From Odobenus rosmarus divergens (lineage: Eukaryota; Chordata; Mammalia; Carnivora; Odobenidae): a stretch of DNA of 64,000 bases. Both the position numbers and the translations under genes were made by a program. The notes beneath the pieces are model-generated. The model was given only the letters and a program-made list of their open reading frames with translations. It was not told the origin of the DNA and searched no databases. Below, in pieces: positions 58,445 through 64,000 of this stretch. The stretch covers positions 397,370 to 461,369 of the forward strand of contig NW_004452178.1 in NCBI RefSeq assembly GCF_000321225.1. Direction: 5' to 3'. Position 1 is the stretch's first letter. Every line of letters starts with the position of its first letter.

Positions 58445-59055
58445 CAAGACCGTATTCATAGACTACTGTTTCTCCCTGCGTTTTTCATCAGCTCTCAGAG
58501 TATAGCAGAGAAAGGGTAGATTGTCTTTCTGGGTAAGAAAATGCATGATACCTTTCAACTCTGACGTTTATGAAACCCTCCAAGTCTCTGCCGTGCCCAT
58601 CTACTGCCAGATAGCGTTGCAGCATGCGCTGCCCAGCGCAAAAGCACAATGCCAGTGGGGTTGAGAAAATGGGCTCCCTTCCCCTTAGGAGCAGAAATCT
58701 GGCCCTTTTCCCTGACCACAGAACACACCAGGAAATCTTGGCTATCTCGTTTGCAGATGCCTGCTACTTATTAATCATATGATGAGGCAAGAGCCTATGA
58801 GTGACATCGCCCAAATACATCCGACCTCATGGAAAAACAAAAAATTATACCAAGGCCTTCTAATGGCAGGTTAGTAATAACATTTTTGCACACAAACAAC
58901 AGACACATTTCTTCTTTGATTTTTTTCATTCATTGATGGCTTATTATAGGAAGCCACTAGATACATAGCCATCACATGTGAAAATAAATATCTGTTCTCA
59001 GCTCCGGTTTGAGATATATTTTATCATTTCCTCCTGCTTTTGACTGCATTCTCTT
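58445..59055. other. Repeat-free mixed-composition block, conserved-element candidate
   Basis: No repeat recognised. It carries scattered CpGs (GATAGCGTTGCAGCATGCGCT near 58611) and A/T-core sites (CTTATTAATCATATGATGAGG near 58768). No exon supported. Confidence 0.35.
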
Positions 59056-59580
59056 CTAACATCTGTTTCTCAAACAATGGTAGGTTTCAGACTTATAATG
59101 CAAATACTTAACAGGAATCCACTCCTCAGAGAAAAACAAAAATAAAGCCTCAAGGTTCTGATTAGCTTTATTAGAGTGTCTGGAAATAGGACTGCATTCC
59201 TGGAAAAACGCTTCAAGTTACTCTTTTTTGAATCAGAATTATTAGTATTCGAAAGAAGAGAACTATGTTGCCCTTCTAAATATTCACTCCAGAAATACGC
59301 AGCAAATTGTCAGACCCGAACTCTGCAGTCTTCACAATGATGCCGGGCTGTGAGTTCGAATACAGTTGCTCCTTTGGAAATAAATGATCAGAAGTGGCAG
59401 ATGAACTCTCGGACGTTGAACTCCAGCTAAACTGAAGGCTCGTGAGATTGGGCTCCATTCAATAATTTCCTTATCTATCTTGTCATTATCATCATTATTA
59501 TAGTCAATGCCAAAGAAATCTTTTGTGCTTTTAGGAACAATATTCTGAAATTGACACATCCTTGCAAGTAAGCTTGTCAA
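59056..59580 (-). other. Overlapping minus-strand open frames, possible decayed retrocopy
   Basis: Three frames are open one after another on the minus strand. Frame 1 covers 59580-59332 (includes FFGIDYNNDDNDKIDKEI), frame 2 59458-59276 (SWSSTSESSSATSDHLF), and frame 3, without a start, 59285-59070. A further frame, 59217-59056, overlaps the last. The residues look protein-like (acidic run, Ser-rich run), which could mean a processed pseudogene with frameshifts. I cannot name a parent. There is no poly-A tail or target-site duplication, so chance in a conserved non-coding block is at least as likely. Confidence 0.22.
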
Positions 59581-60183
59581 ACTTCAGAAATGCCTTCACA
59601 GGAGCAATAATGACATTTTAAAATTAAACACCAATTGCAATCCTTAACTTGCCTAGGAATAGCACTTACACACAATATGTTATTAACATTCATTCTGAAC
59701 AGCAAAGTTACTAGGCTTGCTTGCTCTAACAGACGCACCACCCTTCTTTGACCTTGTTTGGTGGGGGGGGCATATTTTCAGGGATACCAGCTTGGCCAGT
59801 CTTGGCATCAGCAGAGTAGGGGAGCGGACTGTGTGCTTTGTGGGCTCTACCTTCTTCCCTGCCTTGGTCTAACATCACCACTATTAAAGCATATTGAAAG
59901 ACTCAGATACAGAAAAGGAATGTTCCACTAGGAAGACATGGCAATAGTAAGCTCCAAGGAATTATAGTATAGGAAACCCTAGAATGTGCTAAGTCAACAG
60001 GTAGGTCCTAGAGGGGTGTCGCAGTGGAAGTTTGGGAGAGGACAGCCCCATCTCAGAGTTGGAAAATCCATTTCAGGAGCCTGAGAGCTAGATGGTAGAA
60101 GGAAAATATCTAAGAAAATAGACTGAGTCACCAAGTAGCTATTATGCTATCAGGAAGCTTGCAAATGCTATGCCCTTGAAATA
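59581..60183. other. Single-copy DNA, no gene seen
   Basis: Contains a G9-type run near 59762-59770. Nothing else recognised. Confidence 0.5.
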
Positions 60184-60380
60184 GAGTTGCCAGACTTAGC
60201 AAATAAAAATGCAGGATACACAGGCACTCCAATATATTTGAATTTCAGATCAGCAACAAATTATTTTTTAATATAAGTCTGTCCCATGCAATATTTGGGA
60301 CATATGTACATTAAAAAATTATTTGTTTATCTGAAATTCAAACTCAACTGAGCATTCTATAGTTTATCTGGTGACCCCTC
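60184..60380. mobile_element. Palindromic DNA-transposon fossil, MER53-like
   Basis: The element is a long imperfect inverted repeat. TTTGAATTTCAGATCAGCAAC near 60236 is mirrored by GTTTATCTGAAATTCAAA near 60326; ATTATTTTTTAATATAAG is mirrored by TACATTAAAAAATTATTTG. The ends, GTTGCCAGACTTAGCA and TTTATCTGGTGACCCC, are complementary. About 195 bp, the size of the MER53 MITE as I recall it. Non-coding. Confidence 0.78.
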
Positions 60381-60434
60381 CTTCCTTTAAATAACAGATG
60401 TTTCTGCCTGAATTATATCTGTAGGCCTGTGTCT

Positions 60435-60630
60435 CCCAGAGCAGTGGTTCTCAAAGGATGGTCCCTGCATCAGGGCGCCTGGGAAGTTGTTAGAAATGCA
60501 AGTCCTTGTTCCCAGTGCAGACCTAACCCCTGCCTGGGGCCCAGCAATTATACCAGGGCCTCTGGGAGATTCTGCTACATGCTCAAGGTAGAGAACCGGT
60601 TCCCAGAGCACCTGAAGGCTGAGGGGCTGT
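60435..60630 (+). mobile_element. MER5A-type hAT fossil
   Basis: CAGTGGTTCTCAAAGGATGG, AAGTTGTTAGAAATGCAAGTC, GGGGCCCAGCAATTATACCAG and GGTAGAGAACCGGTTCCC, with complementary ends. The 124-codon minus-strand frame over it is an antisense reading of the repeat. Confidence 0.9.
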
Positions 60631-61345
60631 AAAGGCTTGGTGAGATAACGAATAAATGAGAAGAACCTGATCTGAGGAGTCTGTAAGAAAGGGATCCCGG
60701 ATATATCGACTGGGTTGAAAACCTGAGATTCCCAACCCCCTTGCGAGGTGACTTTGTTCATTGGGTTTGGTTTCTGCCATCTCCTAGTTCACCTGAGCAA
60801 TTATTAACAAAAACAGTTATAGTGAAGAGTTGGTGTGCTTATCTCCAGGGACACTGAAGATGGAAATACCTGCTATTTTTGAAGGGAGAGTCGTATAACA
60901 GAATAAATAAAGCCTTGGGCTCTGGGGCTTCCAAGAAATGGCCTCCAAGTCCTGGAAAATGAGGCGTGGGGCGTTCTAAGCAACAAGATGCCTGTGTTTC
61001 CTGATAGGAATGTGGTGCTGAGCAGGGAAGATGTGTCTCTCAGCTCACAGTCATTCTTACGGACTCAACACCGTGCAAACCTGGCACTCTGCCTGTGATT
61101 CCTGCAACATGCCAGCACATTGCAGTAGCTGGGAGAGAGCCTCTCACCACCATCGCACCCACACCACCCGATGCCGCTGCTCCCAGATGCACTTGCTGTT
61201 TGCCAGGCTCCCCTCGCCCACACCCATCATCCCAGAGGCGCATGTGTCCTGAAGCAGGAAAGCCCCCTCACTTGGCATCTGCAGGTTAGAGGGGCTGGTT
61301 GCGTCTAGTCCACTCCCAAACTCATCTTCTCTTTAACTAACCAGA
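60631..61345. other. Single-copy, partly GC-rich DNA, no gene seen
   Basis: 61040-61260 is GC- and CA-rich with overlapping 64-73-codon frames on both strands and no recognisable domain. No exon supported. Confidence 0.45.
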
Positions 61346-61349
61346 GAAA

Positions 61350-61570
61350 TGCAGAGTAACCTAGTGATTAAGAGCAAGGGCTCCCAGGTCTCCTCTGCAC
61401 TTAACATCTGTGCCTAAGTTTTCCTCCCTATAAAATGTAGGTAAGGACAATACCTATCTTTGAGTATTGTTATGGAATTGAAGAGTCTATGCATGTAAAG
61501 TTTAGAACAATGCCTGGCTAAGAGGAAGTGCTCAATAAATGTTAGCTCTAATTATTGCTATTACTACTAC
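61350..61570 (+). mobile_element. MIR SINE, nearly full length
   Basis: GTAACCTAGTGATTAAGAGCA, TTAACATCTGTGCCTAAGTTT, CTCCCTATAAAATGTAGGTA, CATGTAAAGTTTAGAACAATG and AGTGCTCAATAAATGTTAGCT, in consensus order from tRNA head to tail. The best-preserved MIR here. Confidence 0.94.
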
Positions 61571-61679
61571 CACCACTAGCACTAGAAACCATATTCCCTC
61601 GGCTCAGTGTTCAGACCGGAAGGAAGGAAAGAGTGATGTAACATCAGGAAGATGAAACACTGTGGACGGGGCTATGCTT

Positions 61680-61865
61680 TCCCAAAGTTAGTTTATGATT
61701 GAAAGCTTCCCTGGGCTTCCCAAAAACCAGCGCAGGAGCTTCTTGTAAATACAGATTCTGGTTCTCCAACCTCAAAGGTCTGATTCGGCAAATGTGGAAT
61801 GGAGCCCCAGAATCCCAGGAGTCGTTGGCAGCTTCTGAGGTTTAGGAACCACGGTTCTGGAAGAC
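61680..61865 (+). mobile_element. MER5-like hAT fossil
   Basis: GGAGCTTCTTGTAAATACAGA, CAAAGGTCTGATTCGGCAAA, GGAGCCCCAGAATCCCAGGA and GAGGTTTAGGAACCACGG follow MER5 order. Confidence 0.65.
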
Positions 61866-62015
61866 AACATCCCTCAAGGCACAGGTGCCCACAGCCTCAG
61901 GGACAACCTTTCCAAGGTGACACATCCTTCCATGCCATCACTAAGACTCTCAGCTCTATAGGCATCAGAAGAGGCTCTTTCTGGTGACATGCTGGTGACA
62001 ACAGTAGCTGTTATA

Positions 62016-62203
62016 GGGCGCCTGGGTGGCTCAGATGGTTAAGCATCTGCCTTCGGCTCAGGTCATGATCCCAGAGTCCTGGGATCGAGTCCCGCATCAG
62101 GCTCCCTGCTCAGTGGGGAGCCTGCTTCTCCCTCTCCCTCTCTCTCTCTCTCTCTGTCTCTCATGAATAAATAAAGAAAATCTTTAAATAAATAAATAAA
62201 TAA
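62016..62203 (+). mobile_element. CAN-SINE, intermediate to young
   Basis: Head GGGCGCCTGGGTGGCTCAGA, TGGTTAAGCATCTGCCTTCGG body, CT-run, and tail ATGAATAAATAAAGAAAATC with a further AAATAAATAAATAAA. A perfect 15-bp duplication, ACAGTAGCTGTTATA, lies at 62001-62015 and 62204-62218. Confidence 0.96.
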
Positions 62204-62218
62204 ACAGTAGCTGTTATA

Positions 62219-62415
62219 TATGTGAAGTGTTCACAATGTGCCAGGTGCTATACCAGGCCGTGGTTGTCCATGACCTCTAGCCTTTCCAGGAAAATAATAT
62301 TATTCTCATTTTACAGGTGAGAAAACTGGAACACCAAGGAGTCCAGCACTTGCCCAAGGTTGCACTACTACAAAATGACAAAGTCAAGATTCAAGTCTGG
62401 CAGACGGTAGAGCTT
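62219..62415 (-). mobile_element. MIR SINE relic
   Basis: Inverted MIR: CACAATGTGCCAGGTGCTATA, CTCATTTTACAGGTGAGAAAA, ACTTGCCCAAGGTTGCACTAC and AAGATTCAAGTCTGGCAGAC. The SINE at 62016 landed at its left border. Confidence 0.92.
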
Positions 62416-62439
62416 AGGCCTTCTTTCTCTACTCCAGTA

Positions 62440-62635
62440 GCTCCCAAGCAGCAGTGTGTGGGGAAAGAGAGGAAAAACCTCATCTGAACGTTTTTCTAAA
62501 AATTCAGCTTCCTGGGCCCAACACACGAAGATTCAGGTTCAGTAGGCCTCGTTGGACTCTCGCAACCTGCATGGTAAAGAAGCAGCCCATGTCATTCTGA
62601 TGCAGATGTTCTTAGCCCACCTTGGGGGAAGCACT
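62440..62635 (+). mobile_element. MER5-like hAT fossil
   Basis: AAATTCAGCTTCCTGGGCCC, GATTCAGGTTCAGTAGGCCTC and GTCATTCTGATGCAGATGTTC in MER5 order; the left part is worn. Confidence 0.65.
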
Positions 62636-62667
62636 ACTCAGTACAATTTGTCTCCCCTTGATTTTTT

Positions 62668-63000
62668 TTAAGACTTGATTTTTTTTTAGAGTAGTTTCAG
62701 GTTCACAACAACATTGAGAGGAAGGTACAGAGAGTACCCATATATGTCCTGTCCCTATACATGCACAGCAGCCCCCCCCATTATCAACATCCCCCACCAG
62801 AGTGGTACATTTGTCACAATCGGTGAACTTCCTGTGACACGTCATAATCACCCAGAGACCGTAGTTTACATTGGGGTTCGCCCTTGGTGTCATACATTCT
62901 GTGGGGTGGGACAAGTGTATAAGAATATGTCTCCAGCATTATAGCATCACACAGAGTATTCACACTGCCCGAAAAATCTTCTGCTCCACCACCTTGATTT
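62668..63000 (-). mobile_element. Old L1M 3' fragment
   Basis: Inverted L1ME-type text: GTTTCAGGTTCACAACAACA, TATCAACATCCCCCACCAGAG, GTAGTTTACATTGGGGTTCG, AGCATTATAGCATCACACAGA and ATTCACACTGCCCGAAAAATC. Confidence 0.9.
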
Positions 63001-63459
63001 TGAATCTCCTCAACCCCAGTGAATATAAAGAGGTTTAAAATAAGTCCTAAATTTTTCCTAAAGTAATAGTTTGCTGTTGATTTTTAAATGTTTAAATAAA
63101 AGTTGCATGATTAGCACTTGCTCCAAGGAAATCTTAACTCTAGTTATCACCTCAAATGGCAGCAGATAAATAACCAAGGTTCCTTTTGGATTAGGTCTTC
63201 AATGGAGACACTACTCTGAAGAAGATTAATTGTTTTAAAAAGACTGTTGTGTTGCTTTCTGTTTCCTAGCCATGCTGCCTAGATGAAATATGCTTCCTTT
63301 TACATTATCTTGAAATTGGAAATTATATTCAGGTTCATGAATGGAAGACACAGACTTTCTCATTTTTCTTTATTCTAAAAAAAAACCCCACAAAAATCCT
63401 TTAAGTATTTGCAGTGCAGGCAGGTAAAATAACTACTTTTATGACATAGCACACAATAA
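63001..63459. other. Single-copy DNA, no gene seen
   Basis: AT-rich; nothing recognised. Confidence 0.5.
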
Positions 63460-64000
63460 TGTTGTAGGATTTCTTTTCCTTCAGTGCCCACAGTTCTTGG
63501 TCATGCCCCTTTGGAGAATGAAGAGGTAGACCAGACGAAGAGTGGTGGGCAGCAAAGCAGAGTTTATTGAGTGATAATTGAGCGATAGTACAAAGCTCCC
63601 AAAGAGGGAAGGGACCTAAGAGGGTTTCGGATTTGGCGTTTAGATCTAGGGATTTTTGTTGTCGGGCTGTTTTAATCTGATTAACCCTCTGTGGGCCTGT
63701 CACCCAATCAGGTTTTTGTCATCTACCTCTCACGTGGGAAAGGGTGGAGGATTCCCTTCCAGGGTGGTGTAAAATCCTTTTAAGGGTGGTTTCCTGTGAG
63801 GGCAGGGTCCCCTTGTCCCTGCCTGCCTTTCTCCCAACTACCCTTCATAAATAACATTAACAAAGAAAGGTATGCTTGGAACCAGAAAAAACAGGGACTT
63901 TGTTTCATATCACAATTCAGATCTGACCTTGCTATCATTCCCATGTACGTGGTGACAGTGGGCAATTGCTGCAGGGCCCTGAACACTACTTCTCTTCCTT
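63460..64000 (-). mobile_element. Class I endogenous retrovirus LTR, cut by the window edge
   Basis: On the minus strand this reads as U3-R-U5. The polyadenylation signal AATAAA (plus-strand TTTATT at 63563-63568) is followed by CTCTGCTTTGCTGCCCACC, then a U5 containing TCTTCGTCTGGTCTACCTC and ending ...CTACAACA at 63460. U3 carries AATCAGATTAAAACAGCCCG. The left flank shows no primer-binding site, so this is a solo or a 3' LTR; in the second case the provirus body would lie beyond 64000. No viral coding sequence is visible. Assignment to class I (gamma-like) is by resemblance only. Confidence 0.72.

Noticed and set aside
60387..60761. 124-codon minus-strand frame
   Set aside because: Mostly an antisense translation of the MER5A fossil at 60435-60630.
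1..64000. Bacterial, phage or plasmid origin, operons, defence systems
   Set aside because: Dense eukaryotic retroelements, microsatellites and the lack of any long open frame exclude it.

Overview
This is a stretch of a mammalian nuclear genome with no protein-coding gene that I can support. The host is a carnivoran. Eighteen copies of the tRNA-Lys-derived CAN-SINE are present, with heads close to GGCGCCTGGGTGGCTCAG and A-rich tails built from AAATAAATAAATAAAATC. The youngest carry TCGTTAAGCGTCTGCCTTCGG and a CCCCCTGCTTGTGTTCCC block. I associate that form with arctoid carnivores (bears and giant panda, pinnipeds, possibly mustelids). The dog (SINEC_Cf) and cat (SINEC_Fc) diagnostic forms are absent. 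Family names throughout come from memory of consensus sequences, not from a database search.

The first 20 kb hold a young minus-strand L1, a HAL1-type element split by a SINE, a GC-rich patch, long AT-rich single-copy DNA, a larger GC-rich single-copy island (11.7-12.35 kb), a MER5A split by a SINE, and a worn L1. From 20 to 35 kb there is a SINE trailing about 200 bp of GAAA/GGAA microsatellite, a near-consensus CTCF core motif, an L1 split by a MaLR LTR, a second probable MaLR LTR, a 29-bp duplication, a roughly 1.5 kb L1 split by a SINE, and an L2 reverse-transcriptase fragment. From 35 to 47 kb there are L2 pieces (one split by a Tigger-like transposon), an L1MA-type 3' end and two more truncated minus-strand L1s. 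From 47 to 58 kb the DNA is mostly AT-rich and single copy, with scattered MIR, L2 and L1M relics. The last 6 kb are dense in small fossils (MER53-like, MER5, MIR, L1M) and end in a class I retroviral LTR on the minus strand, cut by the window edge.

The short open frames scattered through the window behave like chance frames or repeat translations. The nearest things to a gene are a weak 47-bp exon-like segment in the GC-rich island and three overlapping minus-strand open frames near 59.1-59.6 kb. Several repeat-free, homeodomain/POU-motif-rich blocks look like conserved non-coding candidates. The reading is gene desert or large intron. I found no convincing new biological system. The observations most worth checking are the CTCF motif, the candidate conserved islands, the 16:2 SINE strand skew and the datable nested insertions.
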